A stretch of 64,000 nt of DNA. It comes from Novosphingobium ginsenosidimutans. Its GTDB lineage: Bacteria > Pseudomonadota > Alphaproteobacteria > Sphingomonadales > Sphingomonadaceae. Of this stretch, positions 32,650-39,762 are shown in pieces. The position numbers and the translations under genes are program-made. Location: NCBI RefSeq assembly GCF_007954425.1, contig NZ_CP042345.1:2230001-2294000 (forward strand). The letters are read 5' to 3'. The notes below the pieces were generated by a model, which made no database searches, was not told where the DNA came from, and saw nothing but the letters and a program-made list of their open reading frames with translations. The first letter of the stretch is position 1. Each line of letters begins with the position of its first letter.

Positions 32650-32801
32650 GGATGTTCCTCCCTTGCACCGGGGGCCTCCTGCCCCGCGGTGGAATTCTCC
32701 TCTGCCGGAGGGATTCACCCTTCCGGTTGGTGCTTGAATTGCGGCGAGACGGTCGATATGTCAAGCGGTGTCATACGGGACAAGCGTGGATCGCGGGCCG
32801 C

Positions 32802-32818
32802 TTGTGACATTGTCGCAA
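32802..32818. promoter_or_regulatory. Candidate LacI-type operator TTGTGACATTGTCGCAA
   Basis: A 17-base near-perfect palindrome (one mismatched pair) located 24 bases before the preferred ATG of the sulfoquinovosidase and 153 bases before the divergent TonB receptor. The LacI-family gene is the second gene of the operon, so autoregulation through this site is likely. Confidence 0.5.
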
Positions 32819-32842
32819 CAGCGCGGACGAGAGGCTGGGGGA

Positions 32843-34840
32843 ATGGAGTTGGAAGCCGGGTTTTCGGCGGTTGAGGGCGGTTTTGACCTGCGCTTCGCAG
32901 GCCGGCTGGTGCTGCGCCATCGCCCCGATGCACCGGTGCTCGACTCAGCCCGCGGCAATCCGAGCGTCCTGATGTACCGCGGCAACTTCAAGATCGACGA
33001 TGCGCCTGAAGGGCAGCTCACGCCGCTCGATTGTGCGCTAGAGGATGGCGCGGTAACGCTGTCGCATCAGGGCGCAGCGGTGGCGCGGCTGGAGCTGGCT
33101 GACAATCGGCTGACCGTTACGCTGCTGACCCCCGGGCATGACCGCATCAGCCTGCGCTGGCATGCCGAGCCCGGCGAAACCGTCTGGGGCGGGGGCGAGC
33201 AGATGAGCTACTTCGCCCTCAACGGCCGCGAGTTCCCGATGTGGACCAGCGAGCCGGGCGTCGGCCGCGACAAGACCACCGAGCTGACCCGCCAGATGGA
33301 CGAAAGCGGCATGGCGGGCGGGGATTACTACCACACCAATTACCCGCAGCCGACGATCCTGACCTCGCGCTGGCTGGCCGTGCACCTCGATGCCGCCTGC
33401 TACTCCGTGATCGACTGCGCCGATCCGGCCCACCACGCTTTCGCGGTGTGGAGTAGCGCGGCGACTTTCGAACTTTTCGCCGCCGACGGTCCGCAGGACT
33501 TGGTCGGCCAACTCTCCACTCGCTTCGGCCGCCAGCCGCCGCTGCCCGACTGGGCGATTGGCGGGGCGATTGTCGGCCTGAAGGACGGGACCCGCAGCTT
33601 CGAGCGGCTGGAAGGCTTCATCCAGGCCGGCGCTGCCGTTTCAGGCCTGTGGTGCGAGGACTGGGCCGGGATCCGCGAAACCAGTTTCGGTCGGCGCCTG
33701 TTCTGGGACTGGCGGCGCGACAACCAGCGCTATGCCGACCTGCCGCAGCGCATCGCTGCGCTGCAGGCGCGCGGCATCCGCTTCCTCGCCTATGCCAACC
33801 CCTACCTCTGCAACGACGGCATCCTCTATGAAGAGGCGCTGGAGGGCGGGCATTTTTGCCTGAAGCCCGACAGCGACGAAGTCTATCTGGTCGATTTTGG
33901 CGAGTTCGATTGCGGCGTGCTTGATTTCACGCGGCCGCAAACCCGCGACTGGTTCGCCGAAAAGGTGCTGGGCAAGGAAATGCTCGACATCGGCATCTCC
34001 GGCTGGATGGCCGATTTCGGCGAATACCTGCCGACCGACGTGCGGCTGGCCGATGGCTCGGATCCGATGGAAGCGCACAACCGCTGGCCCGTGCTGTGGG
34101 CCGAGGTCAATGCCCAGGCCGTGGCGAGCCGGGGCAAGACCGGCGATGCCGTATTCTTCATGCGCGCCGGGTTCTCGGGCGTGCAGGGCCATTGCCCGCT
34201 GCTGTGGGCCGGCGACCAGTCGGTCGATTTCACCCGGCATGACGGGATCGGCACGGTCATCACCGCAGCGCTATCGGCGGGCCTCGTCGGCAATGCCTAC
34301 AGCCACTCGGACTGCGGCGGTTACACTTCGCTGCTCGGCAATGTTCGCACGGTGGAGCTGATGGAGCGGTGGTGCGAGCTGGCGGCCTTCGCCCCGGTCA
34401 TGCGCAGCCACGAAGGCAACCGGCCCGACGATAACTTGCAATACGATTCCACGCCTGAGCTGCTGGCCTGCTTTGCGCGCTGGAGCCGGGTCCATGCGCA
34501 CCTTGCACCCTATGTCCGCCACCTTTGCAACGAGGCGGTCGAGCTGGGCCTGCCGGCGCAGCGCCCGCTGTTCCTGCACCATCCCGATGATGCGAGCCTT
34601 TACGCGGTGCAGGACCAGTACCTTTATGGTGCCGATCTGGTCGTCGCGCCGGTGATCGAGGAGCGCGCGCGCGAACGCCAGGTGATCTTGCCGGGTGAAG
34701 GGGAATGGGTCCATGCCTTCACCGGCGAGACCTTTTCTGCTGGCACCCATATGGTTGCCGCTCCGATTGGCTGTCCGCCGGTATTCTATCGTGCGCAAAG
34801 TGGTTACGCCGAGCTTTTCCAAGGGCTACGTCATCCATGA
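32843..34840 (+). CDS. smoI: Sulfoquinovosidase, GH31 (YihQ/SmoI-like, KERWY type)
   Basis: 665 residues from ATG 32843 (GGGGGA upstream); a start at 32768 would add 25 residues and cover the operator. No signal peptide, so cytoplasmic. It resembles E. coli YihQ throughout (VWGGGEQMSYF, WTSEPGVGRDK, FGEYLPTD, MRSHEGNRP). Nucleophile Asp391 (MADFGEY) and acid/base Asp458 (WAGDQSVD). The sulfonate-pocket residues of sulfoquinovosidases are present as Lys247, Glu272 (WCEDW), Arg285 and Trp288 (RLFW), and Tyr494 (GGYTS), the KERWY set known from Agrobacterium-type enzymes, against QQRWY in YihQ. It releases SQ from SQ glycosides such as SQ-glycerol. The stop overlaps the LacI start (ATGA). Plain alpha-glucosidase is less likely because the sulfonate-binding residues are intact. 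Confidence 0.88.
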   Translation: MELEAGFSAVEGGFDLRFAGRLVLRHRPDAPVLDSARGNPSVLMYRGNFKIDDAPEGQLTPLDCALEDGAVTLSHQGAAVARLELADNRLTVTLLTPGHDRISLRWHAEPGETVWGGGEQMSYFALNGREFPMWTSEPGVGRDKTTELTRQMDESGMAGGDYYHTNYPQPTILTSRWLAVHLDAACYSVIDCADPAHHAFAVWSSAATFELFAADGPQDLVGQLSTRFGRQPPLPDWAIGGAIVGLKDGTRSFERLEGFIQAGAAVSGLWCEDWAGIRETSFGRRLFWDWRRDNQRYADLPQRIAALQARGIRFLAYANPYLCNDGILYEEALEGGHFCLKPDSDEVYLVDFGEFDCGVLDFTRPQTRDWFAEKVLGKEMLDIGISGWMADFGEYLPTDVRLADGSDPMEAHNRWPVLWAEVNAQAVASRGKTGDAVFFMRAGFSGVQGHCPLLWAGDQSVDFTRHDGIGTVITAALSAGLVGNAYSHSDCGGYTSLLGNVRTVELMERWCELAAFAPVMRSHEGNRPDDNLQYDSTPELLACFARWSRVHAHLAPYVRHLCNEAVELGLPAQRPLFLHHPDDASLYAVQDQYLYGADLVVAPVIEERARERQVILPGEGEWVHAFTGETFSAGTHMVAAPIGCPPVFYRAQSGYAELFQGLRHP

Positions 34841-35850
34841 GCGAGCGTTCCAACATTCGCGATGTCGCCGCGCGGGCCGGGGTGGCGGTCAAGACCGTCA
34901 GCCGTGTGCTCAACGGCCATCCCTATGTCTCGGCCGATACCAAGGCACGCGTCGAAGAGGCGATGAAGGCGCTCGATTTCCGGCCTTCGGTCGCGGCGCG
35001 CATCCTCTCAGGCGCGAAGAGCAATCAGGTCGCGCTGATCTACGATAATCACAGCCCCTACTACATGTTCCAGATCCAGACCGGCTGCTGGGACGTCTGC
35101 CGCGCCAAGGGCATCCGCCTGCTGGCCCAGCCGGTCGACGTGGCCGACCCCGCGGTGGGAGACCAGGTGCGCGGCCTCGTGACCGAAACGCAGGTTGACG
35201 GGATCATCCTGTCATCGCCGGTGACCGATTGCGAGCCGGTGCTGCGCGCGCTGGAGGCGATGGACATCCCCTTCGTGCGCATCTCCCCCGGCACCAATCA
35301 CGCGCTGACCAGTTCCGTCTTCATGGATGATGCCCAGGCTGCCGATGACATGACGACGCACCTGATCAACGCCGGTCACCGCCGGATCGGGTTCATCAAG
35401 GGCCACCCCAACCACAAGGGCTCGGAAGACCGCCTGACCGGCTATCGCCGCGCGCTCGACCGGGCCGGAATTCCCTTCGATCCGGTGCTGGTCTGCGATG
35501 GTGAGTTCGATTTCGATTCCGGCGTGCGCGGCGGGAACCGCCTGCTCGACCTGCCCGAGCCCCCGACCGCAATCTTCGCCTCGAACGACGATATGGCCGC
35601 CGGGGTCCTCGCCGTCGCGCACGATCGCAATATCGAGCTGCCGACTGAGCTCTCGGTCGCCGGGTTTGACGATACGACGCTGGCCCGCACGGTCTGGCCG
35701 CCGCTGACCACGATCCACCAGCCGATGGCCGAACTGGCGCAGACAGCGGCGGAAATCCTGATCGAAGGGGGCGACATCACCCATCGCCGCCTGCCGCACC
35801 AACTCATCGAGCGCGCATCCGTCGCGCCGCCATACAGGAAGATATCATGA
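34837..35850 (+). CDS. LacI family transcriptional regulator of the SQ operon
   Basis: 337 residues from ATG 34837, overlapping the sulfoquinovosidase stop. N-terminal LacI helix-turn-helix and hinge (NIRDVAARAGVAVKTVSRVLNGHPYVSADTKARVEEA), then a periplasmic-binding-protein-like ligand domain (DGIILSSPVTDCEP, GHRRIGFIKGHP, PTAIFASNDDMAAGVL, SVAGFDDTTLARTVWPPLTTI). It likely represses the SQ genes in the absence of SQ or a related sugar, through a palindrome at 32802. It lies between two enzyme genes, with ATGA overlaps on both sides. Confidence 0.93.
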   Translation: MSERSNIRDVAARAGVAVKTVSRVLNGHPYVSADTKARVEEAMKALDFRPSVAARILSGAKSNQVALIYDNHSPYYMFQIQTGCWDVCRAKGIRLLAQPVDVADPAVGDQVRGLVTETQVDGIILSSPVTDCEPVLRALEAMDIPFVRISPGTNHALTSSVFMDDAQAADDMTTHLINAGHRRIGFIKGHPNHKGSEDRLTGYRRALDRAGIPFDPVLVCDGEFDFDSGVRGGNRLLDLPEPPTAIFASNDDMAAGVLAVAHDRNIELPTELSVAGFDDTTLARTVWPPLTTIHQPMAELAQTAAEILIEGGDITHRRLPHQLIERASVAPPYRKIS

Positions 35851-36761
35851 GCGAACTGCCTCTCCCGCCCGTCACCCGCCAGCTTGGCGCCAGCGGGATC
35901 GAAGTTTCCCCGATCGCCTGGGGGATGTGGCGCCTGGCCGAGAACGGCCGCACCGCTGCCGAGGCGGCCCGGCTGGTTCACGCGGCGCTCGATGCCGGGA
36001 TCACTTTCCTCGATACGGCCGATATCTATGGCTTCAACGGCAGCGGCGGGTTCGGTGATGCTGAGGCGCTGCTGGGCGAAGTCCTGGCCGCCGAACCGGG
36101 CCTGCGCAGCCGCATGGTCCTCGCCACCAAGGGTGGTATCATGCCGCCGCTGCCGTATGACCAGAGCGCCGCTTACCTGCGCAAGGCGATCGATGCCTCG
36201 CTGACCCGGCTGAAGACCGATAGCGTCGAGCTGTGGCAGATCCACCGCCCGGATATCCTGGCCCATCCGCAGGAAGTGGCGCGCGTGCTGGATGATGCGG
36301 TGGCGGCGGGCAAGATCCGCACGCTCGGCGTCTCCAACTTCACGCAAGCGCAGACTGCCGCGCTCAATCACTTCCTCGGTCACAAACTGGTTTCGACCCA
36401 GCCCGAGATCAGCCCGCTGCGGATCGACTGCTTCGAGAACGGCGAGCTCGATCAGGCGATGATGCTGGACCTCACCCCGCTGGCCTGGTCGCCGCTCGGC
36501 GGCGGGCGCCTCGCCAAGCCGGAAAGCGCGCGCGATAACGCCATTTGCGCCGCGCTTGACAAGGTGGCGGGCGAGGCTGGCGTCTCGCGCTCGGTCGCCG
36601 CCTATTCGTGGCTGATGGTGCACCCCGCCGGAATCATTCCGATCATCGGCTCGCAGCAGGTGGAACGGATTGCCGAAGGCGCCGCCGCGCTGAAGGTCCG
36701 CTGGACCCGGACCGACTGGTACGCCGTGCTGGTCGCCGCGCGCGGCGTGCCGCTGCCTTGA
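35847..36761 (+). CDS. smoB: Aldo-keto reductase, candidate 6-oxo-glucose reductase (SmoB-like)
   Basis: 304 residues, aldo-keto reductase TIM barrel with the catalytic tetrad in place: Asp in FLDTADIYG, Tyr in the same motif, Lys in LATKGG and His in WQIHRPD, plus cofactor motif SNFTQAQ and a C-terminal IIGSQQVERI for the NADPH adenosine phosphate. In the known sulfo-SMO pathway, SmoB reduces 6-dehydroglucose to glucose with NADPH. The position between the LacI gene and the SsuD-like monooxygenase supports this role; on sequence alone any AKR substrate is possible. ATGA overlap with the regulator gene. Confidence 0.82.
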   Translation: MSELPLPPVTRQLGASGIEVSPIAWGMWRLAENGRTAAEAARLVHAALDAGITFLDTADIYGFNGSGGFGDAEALLGEVLAAEPGLRSRMVLATKGGIMPPLPYDQSAAYLRKAIDASLTRLKTDSVELWQIHRPDILAHPQEVARVLDDAVAAGKIRTLGVSNFTQAQTAALNHFLGHKLVSTQPEISPLRIDCFENGELDQAMMLDLTPLAWSPLGGGRLAKPESARDNAICAALDKVAGEAGVSRSVAAYSWLMVHPAGIIPIIGSQQVERIAEGAAALKVRWTRTDWYAVLVAARGVPLP

Positions 36762-36833
36762 TACCGATCAAGGCGGGCTGGGGCGCGAACGTCCAGAGAC
36801 CCGCCACAAAACTGACCTGACGGAGAGACTGCC

Positions 36834-37925
36834 ATGACCGCCCAAAACCCGCCCGAAATCGCCTGGTTCTCGGCCCTGTGCGACGACGATTACGAGTTCC
36901 TCGGCGTTCCCGATCAGTACCTCAAGTCCAGCTGGGAGCATTGCCGCAATATTGTGATGCGCGCCGAAGAGGGCGGGTTTGACAATATCCTGCTGCCCTC
37001 GGGCTATGAACTGGGGGTCGATACCACCGCCTTCGCCGCCGCCGTTGCCACGCAGGTTAAGCGGATCAAGCTGCTCTGGGCCACCCGCATGGGTGAGGAC
37101 TGGCCGCCGCAGCTGGCCCGCCGCATCGCCACGATCGACCGGATCCTGGGCCCCAATGCCGCCGGCACTGGCGGGCGTCTCAACGTCAACATCATCTCCT
37201 CGCCGATGCCTGGTGAGACAATGGACAGCGCCCCGCGCTACCGCCGCGGGACCGAGGTGATGAAGATCATCCGCACGCTGCTCAATGGCGAGCACCTCGA
37301 TTTCCAGGGCGAGTTTTACCAGCTCAAGCTCGATCCGGCGCGGATCAGCACAATCTCGGGCAAGTGCCCCAATCTCTACTTCGGCGGCCTCAGCCACGAA
37401 GCGCGCGAATGCGCTGCCGAGGCGGCCGACGTCTACCTGATGTGGCCGGACAAGATGGAAAACGTCCGCGAAGTCGTCACCGACATGAAGGCCCGCGCCG
37501 CCGCCAAGGGCCGCACCCTCAAGTTCGGCTATCGCGCCCACGTGATCGTGCGCGAGACCGAGGACGAGGCGCGCCTTTATGCCGACCGGCTGCTGTCCAA
37601 GCTTGATGACGAGATGGGCCGCGCAATCCGGGAAAAGAGCCTGGATGCCCAGAACTACGGCGTCCAGCGCCAGCAGGAGCTGCGCAGCGCCGCCGATGGC
37701 GATGGCTTTGTCGAGGAGAACCTGTGGACCGGCATCGGCCGCGCCCGCTCCGGCTGCGGCGCGGCGATTGTCGGCAACCCCGATCAGGTCATTGCCAAGC
37801 TGCGCGCCTATCAGGAGGCCGGAATGGAAGCCTTCATCCTCTCCGGCTATCCGCACATGCAGGAATGCGACATGTTCGCGCGCTATGTCCTGCCGCAGAT
37901 CCAGCACGCGCCGATTGCGGGTTAG
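36834..37925 (+). CDS. smoC: FMNH2-dependent alkanesulfonate-type monooxygenase, candidate SQ monooxygenase (SmoC-like)
   Basis: 363 residues, bacterial-luciferase-like (LLM) TIM barrel close to SsuD: ILLPSGYELGVD, LNVNIISSPMPGETM, YRRGTEVMKIIRTLLNGEHLDFQGEFYQ and YRAHVIVRETEDEARLYADRLLS. The C-terminal NLWTGIGRARSGCGAAIVGNPDQV matches the SsuD flexible-loop region with its Arg, and LSGYPHMQE follows. It would use FMNH2 and O2 to remove sulfite from C6 of SQ, giving 6-oxo-glucose. FMNH2 must come from a flavin reductase, and none is encoded in the window. It is 72 bases after the AKR gene with GGAGAGA before the ATG. SsuD-like action on simple alkanesulfonates is the alternative; the sulfoquinovosidase context argues for SQ. 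Confidence 0.83.
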   Translation: MTAQNPPEIAWFSALCDDDYEFLGVPDQYLKSSWEHCRNIVMRAEEGGFDNILLPSGYELGVDTTAFAAAVATQVKRIKLLWATRMGEDWPPQLARRIATIDRILGPNAAGTGGRLNVNIISSPMPGETMDSAPRYRRGTEVMKIIRTLLNGEHLDFQGEFYQLKLDPARISTISGKCPNLYFGGLSHEARECAAEAADVYLMWPDKMENVREVVTDMKARAAAKGRTLKFGYRAHVIVRETEDEARLYADRLLSKLDDEMGRAIREKSLDAQNYGVQRQQELRSAADGDGFVEENLWTGIGRARSGCGAAIVGNPDQVIAKLRAYQEAGMEAFILSGYPHMQECDMFARYVLPQIQHAPIAG

Positions 37926-38205
37926 GCGTCAAACTTTCCGCCATTGCGGGGGAAGGGTGGGGCGCATTTTCCTACACCGCCGCGATCCGGTACATTCGCG
38001 GCTGGTCATTCCTATCGTGGAGTGCGGCAGGGGTTGGACCTGGGCATGGAATTTTTTCCGACCAACCGGGCGGATTGACCTGTTTCACAGTTAAGTAACT
38101 GAAATATAACGAAAAACTAATGTTGGGAAAAGCGGACTCAGTGTCAACTGTGTCAACTTGAGCGTAACGCTGCCCGGTCAGGTCGGGCCTAGGCCCTGAT
38201 CTGGC
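37926..38205. other. 280-base gap between convergent operons with no recognisable gene
   Basis: Lies between the SQ monooxygenase and the minus-strand chemoreceptor. I see no convincing open reading frame, clear terminator hairpin or repeat. The part after 38080 is AT-richer than its surroundings. Confidence 0.5.
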
Positions 38206-39609
38206 CTATCCCCTGATCTGGTACGCCACCTCGAAATCGCCCCAGCGGCGGCCCTGGATGACCACCGGGGAGTAGACGTTGCGGACCGTGACATAGTTGG
38301 TGCCGTCGCCTTCCTGGCGGTAGACTGTCATGAAGAACGGTGCCTGGCTGGCCTTGGCCTGCTTGTCGACATCGTCGAGCAGGATGCGGCCATTGCGGCA
38401 GTACTTGGTGTCATGCGCCAGCTCGCCGATCGGCGCGCGCGAGTGTTCGGTGACGTGGGTCGGCAGGAAGCCGTTCATGTCGGCGGCGCTGCACATGATG
38501 ACGCTGGGGTGGGTGATGCGCAGGCGGTCGAACAGGGGACGCCAGTTGGCATCGGCCCAGTCGCTAAGACCGGTGCGATAGAGTTCCGGGTTGGTGCCAG
38601 GGACAAGGCGGTAATTGGTGTCGAACAGCTGGTCGGGCCGCAGCTCGCCGTTGGCAATCGCGGCTTCGGTCACGGCGACGAGCTCGTCGCGGAATGAGGC
38701 GGCAAGCTCGACGATCTCGGTATCGCGCGGCGAGACACCGGCGCTGATCACGGCGTTGAACAGGCTGTTGGAGGTGATCTCCATGGCAATGACGTTGCTG
38801 CGGGTCGCGTCGAGCAGCTGGGCGTTGGCGCGGACCGAGCCGATGACGGTGTCTAGCGCCTCGCGCACGGCGACGCCCTTGGCGTGCACTTCGGCCGAGT
38901 GGCGGGCGACGCGTTCGCCGGTCTCGTCGAGCTGGGAGACGAGACGGGTGGTCTCGGCCAGGACGTCGGTCACAGTTTCAAGCCGTTCCTCTGCCTTGCT
39001 CGACTGGTCGACGCCGGACTGGATCTCGGTGACAAGGCCAGCGGCTTCATCGACCAGCTTGCCGACGGCCTGGCGGATCTCCTCGGCGGCGGCGGAGGTG
39101 TTCTGGGCAAGCTTCTTCACCTCGCTCGCCACCACGGCGAAGGTCTTGCCAGCCTCGCCAGCGCGGGCGGCCTCGATCGTGGCGTTGAGCGCGAGCATGT
39201 TGGTGGTGCGGGCAATCGTCTCGATGCCCTTGGAGACCTGCTGGACCTGCTCCATCACGGTCGCGAAGTTGGTGACATGGAGGCCGAGGCGCGAAATCAG
39301 CGTGATGATCGAGCGGAACTCGACCACGGCAGCCCCGACCCGTTCGGTGCCCTTGCCGAGCCGGTCATAGGCCTGGGCCGAGAGCAGCTTGGCCTCGTCA
39401 GCGGATTCGGCGATGTGGCGCTGGTCCATTTCGAGCGCGCTGGCGATCTCGTCGAGCTCAGCGAGGTCGGAGATCTGGCGCTGCATCTGGTCGGTGGCAC
39501 GCTCGATCTGGCCGGCGGCCTCGGTGCAGCCCACGGCAAGTTCACCGCAATGGGTCGCGGCGGACTGGTCAAGGAGGGGAAGTCCGGTCTGGATCGGTTC
39601 AACGTACAT
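38206..39609 (-). CDS. Cytoplasmic methyl-accepting chemotaxis protein with C-terminal sensor domain
   Basis: 467 residues, no membrane helix. The N-terminal half is a long coiled coil carrying the conserved chemoreceptor hairpin tip ([40 protein letters not shown] at about 145-185; the tip core is [17 protein letters not shown]). The C-terminal third is a separate alpha/beta domain ([63 protein letters not shown]) that looks like a Cache/PAS-type sensor. This reversed order (signalling part first, sensor last) occurs in some alphaproteobacterial receptors. It is divergent from cheA across a region with CtrA-like boxes. Confidence 0.9.
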   Translation of the reverse strand: MYVEPIQTGLPLLDQSAATHCGELAVGCTEAAGQIERATDQMQRQISDLAELDEIASALEMDQRHIAESADEAKLLSAQAYDRLGKGTERVGAAVVEFRSIITLISRLGLHVTNFATVMEQVQQVSKGIETIARTTNMLALNATIEAARAGEAGKTFAVVASEVKKLAQNTSAAAEEIRQAVGKLVDEAAGLVTEIQSGVDQSSKAEERLETVTDVLAETTRLVSQLDETGERVARHSAEVHAKGVAVREALDTVIGSVRANAQLLDATRSNVIAMEITSNSLFNAVISAGVSPRDTEIVELAASFRDELVAVTEAAIANGELRPDQLFDTNYRLVPGTNPELYRTGLSDWADANWRPLFDRLRITHPSVIMCSAADMNGFLPTHVTEHSRAPIGELAHDTKYCRNGRILLDDVDKQAKASQAPFFMTVYRQEGDGTNYVTVRNVYSPVVIQGRRWGDFEVAYQIRG

Positions 39610-39655
39610 GCAAGTGGCCCCGGCTGTGTTGCCCGGACTGGCTAGCTTCGAATGG

Positions 39656-39671
39656 TTAACAGGTGGTCAAC
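39656..39671. promoter_or_regulatory. CtrA-like box TTAA-N7-TCAAC
   Basis: Matches the alphaproteobacterial CtrA consensus TTAA-N7-TTAAC at 8 of 9 defined bases. It lies in the divergent region between the chemoreceptor (start 39609) and cheA (start 39763). Confidence 0.4.
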
Positions 39672-39708
39672 CAGCGGGCGCTCGGCTGGTCGCAACCATT
39701 AGCAGGGA

Positions 39709-39724
39709 ATAACCCGCCATTAAC
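39709..39724. promoter_or_regulatory. CtrA-like box ATAA-N7-TTAAC
   Basis: 8 of 9 consensus bases, with a perfect TTAAC right half, 39 bases before the cheA ATG. It is the second such box in the same intergenic region. Confidence 0.45.
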
Positions 39725-39762
39725 TATCTTCGGCCATAGCCAGCGGCGGAGACGTGCCACCC

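Noticed and set aside
32843..34840. Reading the GH31 gene as an ordinary alpha-glucosidase with starch/maltose use
   Set aside because: No amylase, maltose transport or other glycan genes are near; the sulfonate-binding residues and the SsuD-like neighbour favour sulfoquinovosidase.
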